A program made the translations under genes and the position numbers. Positions 1 to 11,092 of a stretch of DNA of 64,000 nt are shown piece by piece. The notes beneath the pieces were generated by a model. The model was not told where the DNA came from, did no database searches, and saw only the letters and a program-made list of their open reading frames with translations. Every line of letters starts with the position of its first letter. Positions within the stretch are counted from its first letter, which is position 1. Source of the stretch: Brasenia schreberi (Eukaryota; Streptophyta; Magnoliopsida; Nymphaeales; Cabombaceae); the NCBI GenBank assembly GCA_036023115.1, contig JAYKKT010000041.1, forward strand, positions 6,560,501 through 6,624,500. Direction: 5' to 3'.

Positions 1-886
1 ATTAGGGGTTTAGGCTAGGTTTAGGCATTTTGGGTTAGTTTTAGGTGAAGGAGCTCCCTTAGCATGGCCCATAGACCTTGATCACCCCATGTTGGTGCAG
101 CCCTAGGTTAGGTTTTAGCTAATTACAAGCTTAAACCCACTCAATTAGGCTAAACCACAAGATTAAACCCAAACTTGACACACAAGTCAAGCTTAATACA
201 ACACTCTTGATATTTATCACCCCCACTCTCTCTCATGCCCAATATCCCACGTGAATTTCAAGTGGGCCCCACCTCCATTTATGAGAAGGTGATGTGGGCC
301 ATGGATATGGATATTGGATTGGATTTCTGGATCCAAATCCAAATCCAAGTCCACATATGGGTTTGGATTGGAATCTGGATATATATGGTCCAGATCCAAT
401 CCAAACTGAACTCTGACTCCTTCGAGCTGGGTTCGAAACGGACGATTCGTGCGGGGCCTGACAGCATCAGTACTCCGTCTGCGTTGGGTCTTCGCCAACA
501 TAGTCGTCCGCCTCCGTTTCTGCCTTCTGGAGATGACTTCAAATGCTTTTTTGATAAGAACAGGGTCTTGGACGTTCGAGATCCTGGGGTGTGAATCAGA
601 TACAAGAGATGCTGTGCCGGGCTTGACAGGTGCTCCGGTTTCGGGCTCTTCTTGGCTCTCCTGGTCCTGTCTTGATCGAGCCAAGCCACTTCGGGGTTTC
701 AAAACATGTTTTAAAAGGGTTTTCAAAAGCTATATCATATGTTTTTGAAAGATAAAGTTTAAAACATATATACAGGGTTTTGTTTGGAAGGCTCCTGGGT
801 TTCCAAACTCAAAAATGGCCCTTTGGGGCTGCTTGTATCAAAACCAGATTTGTTTAAGAAATTCGTGGGATTTCGGGGTGTTTACA
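1..886 (-). mobile_element. 5' part of a minus-strand A-family LTR, running out of the window
   Basis: The stretch ends at 886 with GTGTTTACA, the inverted form of the LTR start TGTAAACAC, and aligns closely with 38044-38929 and 49418-50303, the ends of the two A2 LTRs. It is therefore the U3 start of a minus-strand LTR whose body lies left of the window. At 887 the sequence changes abruptly to plus-strand pol, so this element inserted into the plus-strand element beginning there. The target duplication cannot be checked because the other end is missing. It contains the GGATY-rich U3 cluster (about 305-405) and a telomere-like TTTAGG-rich start (1-60). Confidence 0.85.
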
Positions 887-3800
887 GGGTCTATAGCCCA
901 CGAGAATGATCAAAGCCCAGAAGTGGATCCCCTTGAGGAAGATCCCACTTCTGAGCTCCCAGAATTTCATAGAATTCTCGATTTTGAAAAACCTTCCCAA
1001 TCAGAAGGAGGAGATTTCATAGAGGTGAACCTAGGGGATGATTCCAATCCCAAAACCATCAAAATAGGCGCATGCTTGTATGAAACCGAAAGGTCACCAT
1101 TCATTGCATTTCTACGGACCTATTTAGATGTGTTTGCATGGATCCCAGCATTGTCGAGCATCGTCTTCCCTTAGATGCAGGTGTAAAACCCATAGAGCAG
1201 AAGCTTAGGAAAATACACTCGAATGTACACACACAAGTCAAAGAGGGTTTAGAAGATCTGCTAAAAGCCGGATTTATAAAACCCATTGCGTATTCTGATT
1301 GGTTATCAAATATCGTTGTAGTTCGAAAAACCAATGGGAAAATTCGAATATGCATCGATTTCAGAAACCTGAATAAAGCCACTCCAAAGGATAATTATCC
1401 TTTACCAAACATAGATATGATAGTCGATAGTACTGCAAATCATGAAATGTTTTCATTTATGGATGTTTATTTAGGCTATAATCAAATCAAACTAAGTCCA
1501 CGAGATCAGGGTAAGACCGCCTTCACAACCCCATGGGGCACATACTGCTTTACAGTCATGCCCTTTGGTTTGAAAAACGCCGGCGCAACATACCAACGAG
1601 CCATGACCACGATCTTCCATGATCAAATTCATGAGCTTGTAGAAGTGTATGTAGATGATCTCTTGGCAAAATCCAAAACCCGATGCACCCATATCGAATG
1701 TTTACAAAAGATTTTCGAAAGGCTTAGGCTTTACCAAGTAAAGCTAAACCCTCAAAAATGTGTGTTCGGGGTAGAATCAGGGAAGCTTCTAGGCTTTATG
1801 GTAAGCCAAAGGGGAATAGAAGTCGACCCCTCTAAGTGTCGAGCCATCATAGACATGGCTCCACCCTCCAATCTCAACCAAATCCGTAGCCTCCAGGGTC
1901 GCTTACAATCCGTTCGCCGATTCATATCGAATCTGGCAACTAGATGCGAACCCTTCAACAAACTGTTGAGGAAGGGCACGAAATTCTTATGGGATGACGA
2001 ATGCCAAAAGTCCTTCGAGAGACTAAAGGCATACTTGGTTAATCCCCCTGTTTTAAATCCTCCAAAGCAAGGAAAACCGCTTTTATTATACATCTCCGTG
2101 CATGCAAATACTTTAGGAGCCCTGTTGGCTCAATACGAGGATGACACCCATAAGGAGTATGCCATCTACTATATTTCGAAAACTCTCTTGGCTTATGAAC
2201 GAAATTATCAAGCCATGGAGAAGACGTGCTTGGCCCTAGTCTGGGCCTGCCAGAAATTCAGGCACTATTTCCTAGATCATGAGATCTGGATAGTGTCCAA
2301 GCTTGATCCAATCAAGCACTTGTTCGAAAAACCCATTCTCACGGGTAGATTGGGCAAATGGCAACTCCTTCTAATAGAGTATGATATGAAATACCATCAC
2401 CAGATCTCCATTAAGGGGCAAGCCCTAGCAGATTACGTGGCTGAATTCCCCTTAGAGGACGCATATCCCACTCTTGTCGAAATGCCTGATGAAGGCATAT
2501 TGCAAAACCATTTTCAAAACCACATTTTGGCAAATTCTTTCGAAAACCAAGTGTGGAGGATGCACTTCGATGGGGCACGAAACCAACGAGGGGCTGGTGC
2601 TGGGGTCATCCTAATCTCCCCTAAAAAGGGCGAGATTTCCATAGCAGACCGCTTAGATTTCGAATGTTCCAACAACGTAGCTGAGTATGAAGCACTCATA
2701 CAAGGCTTAAGAATTTCGAAAACTCTAGGGGCATCATGCATCGAGGTCTTTGGAGATTCGCTCCTTGTCATAAACCAGGTTTTGAAAATTTGGCAAGTAC
2801 GTAACGAGAAACTACTTCCATATCATGAGTTGGCCACTCGATTGGTCCAGTCCTTCCAATCGTGTAAACTCACACACATAGGAAGGGAGGACAATGGCAT
2901 CGCCGATGCCCTCTCCTCCTTGGGTTCAGCCCTGAAGGTCGATCCCATTTCAGGGACCAGATCTTTGGAAATATGGCATGCACCCCACCCATCCACACAC
3001 GACTTGGATATTTACCAAAATAACCCAGAGTCCATTGAAAAACCATGGTTTTATGACATAAAACAATTTTTAGAAAATGGGGGATTCACCGAGGATGCCA
3101 CATCCAAAGATAAGGCATTCATTCGTAAGATTTCGACCCGATACACCATTCTGGGTGGGGTCTTATACAAAAAAAGTTTTACCGGCATTCTGCTTAGGTG
3201 TATCGACCTAGAGGAGGCTAGGATAGTGATGCATGAGTTCCACGATGGAGAATGTGGAGGTCATGTTAATGCCAACATGATGGCAATGAAAATACTTAGA
3301 GGGGGCTATTTTTGGTCCACCCTGAAAAAGGATTGTCACGATCATGTTAGGAAGTGTCATCCATGTCAAGTGCATGGGCACGCCATTCATATCCCATCAT
3401 CTGCATTGCATTCCGTGGTCAGCCCCTGGCCATTTACCATGTGGGCGTTTGACATCGTAGGCCCAATATTTCCAAAGGCCTCGAATGGGCATCGATTTAT
3501 TTTAGCAGCCACGGAGTATTTCTCCAAGTGGGTGGAAGCCATTTCCCTAACCAATGTAATGGGGCAACATGTGGTGGCTTTCATCCGGAGGAATATCTTG
3601 GCTCGATTTGGGGTTCCACAAGACCTTGTGTCTGATAATGGCACCCCATTCAAGAACGAGCGGATGGTTAAGTTGTGCAACACGTATGGCATAACTCACC
3701 ACTTCTCCTCGTCCTACTACCCTCAAGGCAACGGCCAAGCCGAAGCCACAAACAAGACTCTCATTAGTATTATTGAGAAAACCTTAGAGAAGGGTAGGAC

Positions 3801-4293
3801 GTGGCACGAGAAGCTGGATGAAGCCTTATGGGCTTATAGGACTTCCATCCGGACTCCCACGAATGCCACACCATTCGAATTGGTCTATGGCACAAATGCC
3901 ATTCTTCCCATTCATACTCAACTGCATTCATTCCATACATCCATAGCACTCGACCTCCCTCTAGAGACGCTTCAGCATGCTAGGACGGCCGAACTAGATT
4001 TGCTAGATGAGAGGCGACTCCTTGCCATGGATCATGCTCGGGCATACCGGCAAAGGATAGCTCGACATTATAGCAAACACATGAGACCTCGCCACTTTGA
4101 AGTGGGAGATCTGGTCTTAAAAACTATCCATCATCGTGGCCCACACCTCCTAGGCAAGTGGCGCCCCAACTGTGATGGACCCTATGTTGTACGAGCAACT
4201 ACTACGAACAACTCGTATTGGTTGATCGATGTAGAAGGTAGGAATTTAGCAGATCCTATCAATATTCAATACTTAAAGAAGTATCATGTGTAG
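887..4293 (+). pseudogene. pol: Pol polyprotein (RT - RNase H - archaeal RNase H - integrase), frameshifted
   Basis: Pol copies element RNA to cDNA and integrates it. Domains in order: acidic N-terminal segment (887-1140), RT with YVDD at 1648-1659, RNase H, a second RNase H opening MHFDGARN (about 2560), integrase zinc-binding segment ending CHPCQ (about 3355), and catalytic motifs FDIVGP, SDNG and GNGQAE. The dual RNase H order is the hallmark of the Tat lineage. The reading frame breaks at 1141/1142, where 25 bases present in the copy at 40098-43772 are absent, removing the TYEDMPGI segment. Downstream the frame is open for over 1,000 codons to the stop at 4293. Other changes include MDVYLGYNQ where the copies have MDGYSGYNQ. 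It cannot make full-length Pol as it stands. Confidence 0.92.
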
Positions 4294-5475
4294 GATTTGG
4301 ATTAAATTCCATTTTTCGAGAATTTTTAGGGATAGCTGCCCTGAGACATGTGAATAAGGTGGAAAGGCAAAGTCGTGTGGCCCTGAGTGAGAGAATTCGC
4401 ACTTGTGAAAGAGTGGAGTCTTCAAAATCGTGGTTACATTTCAAAATCCTTCTTCTTACAAAGAAAGGCCTAGTTCAACATAGCAAGATACTTGCAAGTG
4501 GTACGTGCTATTTCTAAATAGGCTGATCTGGAATGGATCGAGTGTAGGCTTGGGATAAGTCCTCCCCTCTTCTCTTCTCCTTCCAAAAGGAAAACAAAGG
4601 CCCAAAACAAAAGGGAATTTCCCATTCAAAGTCTCTTTTCAAAAGAAAGAAACCAGAATTTAAAAGAAAAATCAATTCTCTTATAAAAAAGAGGGATTAA
4701 AGAAAAAATACTCCCAAAGGGAGACCCTCGATGAAAAAAAAAGGAAAAAGGGGCCAAAAAGCTCAAAAAGAGCAGTTTTCCACCTTTTGTGCCTCAAACC
4801 ACAGGACGCTTCAGAAGGGACCGTGGTATCTCTTTCCCATCCCTGGCTTATCCCAAGCTAAAGCATGGTTCATTTTGAGGAATCCTAAAGTAAAAATAGG
4901 ATTTACTTACTTGAATTTCATCTTGTTTGAGAATTCGACGTTTCGAGTAAGGCATAGAAATTTGAAATATGCCTTGTTTTCTTATAAAACCTCCGCTAGA
5001 TAAGCGAGTGTTAAGACTCAAACAAGGGCAAGCACGAAGAGCTCGAGATCCTTAGGATCGAGGCTCAAGACAGTTGTCCCTTTTGTAAATAGTTTTGTAA
5101 ATAAGTTTTGAAAAGTCGAACATCGAACAGCATAGGATTTTGCTCACTTGGAGCAGTAGGCCTTATAAGTCTCTAAGAGTTCGACCACATCTGGTCTCTG
5201 GGAGGTCACCACTCTTGGCGCCACACCCATGTCATCTGCATTCCACGCATGGCACTTGCATAAACATGATCCCATTTAGGACCAGATTCCATAGAACAAC
5301 ACCCTTTGGCGTGATATCTCCTCCTACCAGAGTTTGTAAATTGAGATTTATGCAAAAAATTGGGATGATCCCTTATTCTTCGTGAGATTTTGCAAAAAAT
5401 TGGGATAGATCTAGGGAGACATTGAAAGGGGTGTTTGTCATCTTTGCCCTTATCCAAATCGATTTGGACAAGGCC
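4294..5475 (+). other. 3' untranslated region between pol and polypurine tract
   Basis: This noncoding stretch is homologous to 38943-40097 (A2) and to 24871-25641 plus 29545-29938 (B). It is rich in A and G runs around 4600-4760. The small open frame at 4731-5003 is not kept in the A2 copy, where the same ATG reads in another frame, so I do not call a gene. A short hairpin (AAGTAAA...TTTACTT, about 4887-4910) is kept in all copies. Confidence 0.7.
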
Positions 5476-5488
5476 AAAGAGGGGCATC
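5476..5488 (+). promoter_or_regulatory. Polypurine tract
   Basis: AAAGAGGGG followed by CATC ends immediately before the LTR start TGTAAACACC. This purine run is the expected primer for plus-strand DNA synthesis in LTR elements. The same tract occurs inverted at 38930-38942 and 24858-24870. Confidence 0.85.
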
Positions 5489-6720
5489 TGTAAACACCCC
5501 GAAATCCCACGAATTTCTCAATTTCATCTGGTTTTGCAAAAGCAGCCCCCAAGGGCTATTTTGAGTCTGAAAACCCAGGAGCCTTCCAGGCAACCCTGTA
5601 CATATGTTTTAAACTCTGTATTTTGAAAACATACAATATGGTTTTTAAAACCTTTTTAAAACATGTTTTTTGAACCCCGAAGTAGCTTGGCCTAATCCAG
5701 ACAGGACCAGGAGAGCTAAGGAGAGCCCGGAACTGGAGCACATGTCGAGCCCGACACAGCAACTCTTGTATCAAATTCATATCCCCAAGATCTCGAACGT
5801 CCAAGACCTTGTTATTATCAAAATGTCATTTGAAGTCATCTCCGGATGGCGAAAACATAGGCGGACGATCATGTTGGCGAAGACCCAACGCAGACGGAGT
5901 GCTGATGCTGTTAGACCTCGCACAAATTGTCCGTTTCAAACACAGCTCGAAGGAGTCAGAGTTCAGTTTGGATCGGATCTGGACCATATATCCAGATCCC
6001 AATCCAAACCCATATGTGGACTTGGATTTGGATTTGGATCCAGAGATCCAATCTAATATCCATATCCATGGCCCACATCACCTTCTCATAAATGGAGGTG
6101 GGGCCCACTTGAATTTCACGTGGGATTATGGGCATGAGAGAGAGTGGGGGTGGATAAGATCAAGTGTGGTTGTAATTAAGCTTGACTTGTGTGTCAAGTT
6201 TGGGGTTAATCATGTGGGTTAGCCTAATTGAGTGGGTTTAAGCTTGTAATTAGCCAAAACCTAACCTAGGGCTGCACCAACATGATGTGGTTAAGGTCCA
6301 TGGGCCATGCAAAGGGAGCTCCTTCACCTAAACCTAACCCAAAATACCTAATCCTAGCCTTCCACCCTAATCCACCCCTAATCTGAGCCTAATCACCTAG
6401 CCTACCTCCCTAATCCCGGCCTAATCCCAACCTAATCACCTAACCCACTTCCCTAATCCTTCCCTAAACCTAGGTTAATTTCCCTAAACCTAGCCTAATC
6501 CTAGCCTAATCACCTAACCTAGCTCACTAAACCTCACCCTAGAACCCACCCACCTAACCAAACCCTAAACCCCTAAACCACCCCTAGCCCACAACCTACC
6601 CAAACCACTTGTATTTAAAATATCTAGCCCTACCCTTTCCAGCCCACCTTATCTTCATACCACCCTACCTAAACCACCTAACCACTACCCCAAACCCAGC
6701 CCTAACCGACCTACCCATCC

Positions 6721-6745
6721 CTATATAACCCCCCCCCCCCCCCCT
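6721..6745 (+). promoter_or_regulatory. TATA box followed by a 17-C run (LTR promoter)
   Basis: TATATAA at 6722-6728 is followed at once by a C homopolymer at 6729-6745. The other A-family LTRs have TATA-like ATTTAAA or TATATAA at the same place, also next to a C run. Transcription would be expected to start about 25-35 nt downstream, so U3 is about 1.25 kb and R plus U5 about 2.0 kb. Confidence 0.7.
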
Positions 6746-7437
6746 TTGGGGCGGATTTTCCTATCTAGAAGCCTTCCCCAAGCCCAGCCGGGTCCTCCAC
6801 TTCCCCAAGCTCCGCCACCTGCTCCACCTGCTCCGCCTGCACCGCCACCTGCGCTCCATCCCACCACCACCTGCACCGCCACCTACACCACCACCTCCTA
6901 GCCGAACGCCACCACTTGCACTACTTCCCAACCACCCGGCTTCTCTCTTCCATCCACCGCCTCTCTTCAAGCACGGTTAGTACCCCATCCTTCATCTCAC
7001 CTTCTCCACTCCCTCTCCACTCTCAGCCACCTAACCCCCTACCATAGCACCCCAACACCAGCCATTCCCCTTGCTGCCACCATCCCCACTCGGCCAGAAC
7101 CGTAGCCACCCTAAATACCCACCACCAAGCTCTTAGTCGGCCACTCCAACTGACTACCATTCCCTTCATTCGGCCAGCCATCCGCCAGCCATCATCTTCT
7201 CCTTGCTAGCTCCTTCCCTTAGTGCCATATCCCCTTAGTAACCTTACTAAGGTCCTTTAACCCACCCCACCAAAAACAGCCCATCTCTAGTGGTCGGCCA
7301 CCTTCAAGGTGCCTCTTCCGTGCACCAAGGACCTCCGGCCAACACCTCTTGCCGTTCACCCTCACGGAGCTCCCTTTTGCAGCCCAAGGCGAAGGCCAAG
7401 CCCACGCTCAAGCAAGGCCTCTACGGACCAGCTACTA

Positions 7438-7530
7438 GTAAGTGCCTAACTCAGTCTTTAGTTGTATACTTGCTTGAGATTCAATTCGATACGGGGTTGT
7501 AATAACGGAGCATAGTCTCCCCCCGCTTAT
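7438..7530 (+). promoter_or_regulatory. Donor-like GTAAGT plus conserved GGAG..CTCC motif
   Basis: GTAAGTG at 7438 fits a plant 5' splice site. About 55 nt later comes GGGGTTGTAATAACGGAG, then CATAGT, then CTCCCCCCG. GGAG and CTCC can pair around a 6-nt loop, and TTATAATAACG repeats downstream. The same order is found in the other A, A', B and D LTRs of the window. Use of the donor is inferred, not shown. Confidence 0.5.
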
Positions 7531-7675
7531 AATAACGTGGCTTGGCACACCCACACACGTGCACTCTCTTAGTTGTGCACGATTTTGAACACACACGGGC
7601 CTAATCAGCCCCTAATACATAAGTATATACATATACTTTCATTTTTGTAGGGTTTTTGCTTAAGTTGGGTGCGTT

Positions 7676-8225
7676 GTCTTTCAATTCAAGCACTCACACA
7701 CATTGAGCCTTCGCTCTTATTTGAAAGACCCAAGTAAGGGCCGACCTATACTATTTGGGTTTCATTTCATGTCGTGTGTGTAAGTCTTTCAATTCAAGCA
7801 CTCTCACACACATTGAGCCTTCGCTCTTATTTGAAAGACCCAAGTAAGGGCCGACCTATACTATTTGGGTTTCATTTCATGTCGTGTGTGTAAGTCTTTC
7901 AATTCAAGCACTCTCACACACATTGAGCCTTCGCTCTTATTTGAAAGACCCAAGTAAGGGCTGACCTATACTATTTGGGTTTCATTTCATGTCGTGTGTG
8001 TAAGTCTTTCAATTCAAGCACTCACACACATTGAGCTTTCGCTCTTATTCCCAAGACCTTAGTTAAGGTCATACTGCAATTTATATTTGGGTTTAATTTC
8101 ATGTCGTGTGTAAGTCTTTTCAATTCAAGCATGCACCCACATTGAGCCTTCGATCTTATTTGCAAGACCCGAGTAAGGGCCCATATACCTACTCTATATA
8201 TATATCTCCCTTCGGCACTTACTTT
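7676..8225 (+). repeat. Tandem repeat, about five 110-bp units
   Basis: Units start at 7676, 7784, 7894, 8004 and 8114 with GTCTTTYAATTCAAGC. Each contains CTCACACACATTGAGC, then TTCGCTCTTAT. The first three are nearly identical; the last two are more diverged. Each unit can form a small hairpin, GAGC/GCTC. The array lies downstream of the donor-like site. Confidence 0.85.
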
Positions 8226-8227
8226 AC

Positions 8228-8280
8228 AAGTCATTTCCCTTCGGTTATTTCCCTTCGGTTATTTCCCTTCAGTATCGTCT
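8228..8280 (+). repeat. Short 14-bp tandem repeat (GGTTATTTCCCTTC)
   Basis: Three to four copies of a 14-base unit follow the 110-bp array. The inverted counterparts at 36100-36215 and 47470-47570 have six to seven copies, so the number varies between LTRs. Confidence 0.75.
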
Positions 8281-8570
8281 TTACATTCGGGTTTTCCCTT
8301 TGGAGTAGCGTGAGTTTGCATTGCATCTATGCCATACCACGAGGTAGGATGCATATTGCATCAAAGCAAGCCCCGCTCGAATTCGCCCATGTAGTGGAGT
8401 ATTCATAACACACAAACTAGGTGGCCTGAAAAGGGATAAAAGGAAAGACTTAGGCACGTGCAAATCCACGTGATCTAAAATATGCAATCGCATCTAAAAG
8501 ACCCGAATTAGACACCTCGAACTGCTTCGTAGACTTTCTCTCCCAAAAACTCAATTTTTTGCAAAGCGTA

Positions 8571-8700
8571 CAGACTGACCCTTGCGCATCGGTGCAAGAA
8601 GGTCTGCGACGACAAGAGCTCACTTGCTCACAGTCGTCACGATTAGAAGTCAGTGTTAAAGATATCTTCGCTAGCTTAGGTAAGCTAGTTGGCACGCCCT
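8571..8700 (+). ncRNA. U5 structured module (two hairpins)
   Basis: Hairpin I: CAGAC, TGACC, CTTGCGC, loop ATCG, GTGCAAG, AAG, GTCTG (about 8571-8606). A linker with CTTGCTCACAGTCGTC follows. Hairpin II is CTAGCTTA-GG-TAAGCTAG (8671-8688), then TTGGCACGCCC. The module recurs at the same place in all LTR families in the window and its stems show compensatory changes. It would be part of element RNA just before the primer-binding site. No function is known to me. Confidence 0.6.
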
Positions 8701-8939
8701 GTTTGCATAAATAGGCCTTAGACACACGAGAGGATCCGCTCCGAGCCCTGAAAAGGTGAGAAGCAGGGATTTTCGCGCGTCTACACACCCCACCTAAGCC
8801 TAGCACACCATCTACCTAAAACCCCTTGTATTAAAATATCTGGCCCCTCCTCAAAACCAGCTCACCTTATCACCACACCACCACCACCTAAACCACCTTA
8901 CCACCTCCTCAAAACCAGCCCCAACCGCCCTTCACCAAC

Positions 8940-8957
8940 CTATATAAACCCCCCCCT
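8940..8957 (+). promoter_or_regulatory. TATA box with C run
   Basis: CTATATAAAC is followed by a run of C, the same arrangement as at 6721-6745, at the U3/R border of the truncated LTR. Confidence 0.65.
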
Positions 8958-10061
8958 AAGGGGCGGGTTTTTCATTCACTCCGGTCCACCTTGGCCCAGC
9001 CGACCTTGGCCAATCCCCTTCCAGCTGAGCCTTCCACCTTGCTCCACCTGCTCCACTGCCTCCCAACCAAGCTCCACCTCCACCACCACTGCTTCCACCA
9101 AGCTCCACCTCGCGCCACCTTCATCTCCCGGTTGAATCCCATCCACCCGAAGCACCCGGCTGCCCCTCTTCCATCTGCCAGCTTCTTCCCCTTTCGATTA
9201 GTACCCTACCCTTAGCTCCACCTCTTCTTCACTCCCCCTCCACTCTCAACCACCCACACCACCACAACCTCCCACCAACACCACCTACCCATCATCCCTA
9301 CCCATTCGGCCAGACCTCCACCTTACATCACCCGCCTTGAACCGCTTCACCTAGTGACACCCGACCACCCCACTTGGTTCCCTAGGACCTGCCCATACCC
9401 CTTTTCACCAGCCCTTAGCTCTACCTTACATCACACCCTAGCTAGCTCCCTTCCCATCCACAACATCCTTAGCCACCCTAGCAGCCGGCCACCACCAAGC
9501 TCCCCTTAGTCGGCCACTCCAACCGACTGTACCAAATCCATTCGGCCAGCCATACATTTCCCTTAGGCACTCCCTTAGGCTCCCCTTTAGCACTACCTTC
9601 CTTAATACCAGCCCATCCTTTAGTGACATTCCTTAGACACCTTAGCCCAAAGCATCAAGGCAGCACCTTCCTAGCAGCCGGCCACCTTCAAGGCGTCCTT
9701 CCCGCACACCCAAGTCACCCGGCCAGCATCTCCCCTTGCCGTTCAACTCCGAGGAGCTCCCTCTTGCAGCCCAAGGCGAAGCCAAGCCCACGTTCAAGCA
9801 AGTCATCTTCGGACCAGCTATAAGTAAGTGCCTAACTCGGTCCTTAGTTGTAGACTTGCTTAAATTAAATTTGATACGGGGTTGTAATAACGGAGCATAG
9901 TCTCCCCCCGCTTGTAATAACGTGGCTTGGCTCATCTACACACACGTGCACTCTCTTAGGCGTGCACGATTTTGAACACACACGGGCCTAATCAGCCCCT
10001 AAGATATAAATTTATGTATATACTTTAAATTACATAGGGTTTTGCTTAAGTTGGGTGTGTT

Positions 10062-10600
10062 GTCTTTAAATTCTCGTACTCACACACATTGAGCCTTCGC
10101 TCTTATTCCCAAGACCTTAGTTAAGGCCATACTGCAATTTATATTTGGGTTTAATTTCATGTTGTGTGCGTAGTACTTCAATTCAAGCACTCACACACAT
10201 TGAGCTTTCGCTCTTATTCCCAAGACCTTAGTTAAGGCCATAATGCAATTTATATTTGGGTTTAATTTCACGTTGTGTGCGTAGTACTTCAATTCAAGCA
10301 CTCACACACATTGAGCTTTCGCTCTTATTCCCAAGACCTTAGTTAAGGCCATACTGCAATTTATATTTGGGTTTAATTTCATGTTGTGTGCGTAGTACTT
10401 CAATTCAAGCACTCACACACATTGAGCTTTCGCTCTTATTCCCAAGACCTTAATTAAGGCCATATTGCAAGTTATATTTGGGTTTCATTTCATGTCGTGT
10501 GTGTAGTACTTCAATTCAAGCACGCACCCACATTGAGCCTCCGCTCTTATTTGCAAGACCCAAGTAAGGGCCCATATATACATTATATACGTATTTCCCT
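10062..10600 (+). repeat. Tandem repeat, about five 111-bp units
   Basis: Units begin near 10062, 10171, 10282, 10393 and 10504. They contain CACTCACACACATTGAGC and TTCGCTCTTATTCCCAAG. They are related to, but distinct from, the array at 7676-8225: TTTGAAAGACCCAAG is replaced by TTCCCAAGACCTTAG. Confidence 0.85.
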
Positions 10601-10962
10601 TCGGCATTTACATTACAAGTCATTTCCCTTCGGTCATTTCCCTTCGGCATTGTCTTTAAATTCATGTTTTTCCTTTGGAGTAGAGTGAGTTTGCATTGCA
10701 TCTACGCCATACCACGAGTTAGGACGCATGTTGCATCAAGGCAAACCCCATACTCTCGCTCAAAGTCGCCACATTTAGTGGAGTGTTCATAACACACACC
10801 TAGGTGGCCCGTAAAGGGATAAAAAGAAAGACTTAGGCACGTGCAAATCCACGTGATCTAAAAATCTAAAAATCGTACAAACAAGACCCAAATCAAACAC
10901 CTCGAACCGCTTTCTAGGTCCTTCTATCTAAAAAAAAAAAAAACTCGATCTTTAAAAGCGTA

Positions 10963-11092
10963 CAAACTGACCCTTGCGCATCGGTGCAAGAAGGTCTATG
11001 ACGACAATAGCTTGCTTGCTCACAGTCGTCATGTTAGAAGTCAGGTTCAAATATATCTTCGCTAGCTTGAGTAAGCTAGCTGGCACGCCCTG
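10963..11092 (+). ncRNA. U5 structured module
   Basis: Hairpin I has the CTTGCGC-ATCG-GTGCAAG core (10973-10990). Hairpin II is GCTAGCTT-GAGT-AAGCTAGC (11061-11080), followed by TGGCACGCCC. The outer stem here is weaker than at 8571 (CAAAC against GTCTA). Confidence 0.55.

Larger units (their letters stand above)
887..8785 (+). mobile_element. Plus-strand Tat-lineage Ty3/gypsy element, 3' two-thirds
   Basis: This is a plus-strand LTR retrotransposon cut off on its 5' side by the insertion ending at 886. It retains most of pol (887-4293), a 3' untranslated stretch, a polypurine tract (5476-5488) and a complete 3' LTR (5489-8785). Pol is closely related to that of the minus-strand element at 40098-43772, so both belong to one family. 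Gag, protease, primer-binding site and 5' LTR must lie left of the window. The right flank (CACCC from 8786) is the middle of another LTR U3, so this element appears nested in it. Confidence 0.85.
5489..8785 (+). repeat. 3' LTR of the plus-strand element (3,297 bp)
   Basis: The LTR runs from TGTAAACACC, right after the polypurine tract, to CGTCTACA at 8785. In order it holds a GGATY-rich U3 cluster (about 5985-6070), a CCTAA-rich telomere-like stretch (6340-6600), a TATA box, a run of 17 C, a pyrimidine-rich leader, a donor-like GTAAGT at 7438, the GGAG..CTCC motif (7495-7530), a 110-bp tandem array, and the U5 structured module. It is the same family as 35534-38929 and 46898-50303. Confidence 0.92.

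Noticed and set aside
4731..5003. 90-codon frame downstream of pol in the plus-strand element
   Set aside because: The homologous region of A2 reads a different frame from the same ATG, so it is not conserved as protein.
7676..8225. CRISPR-like array
   Set aside because: Units are directly adjacent with no unique spacers, and the DNA is plant LTR sequence.
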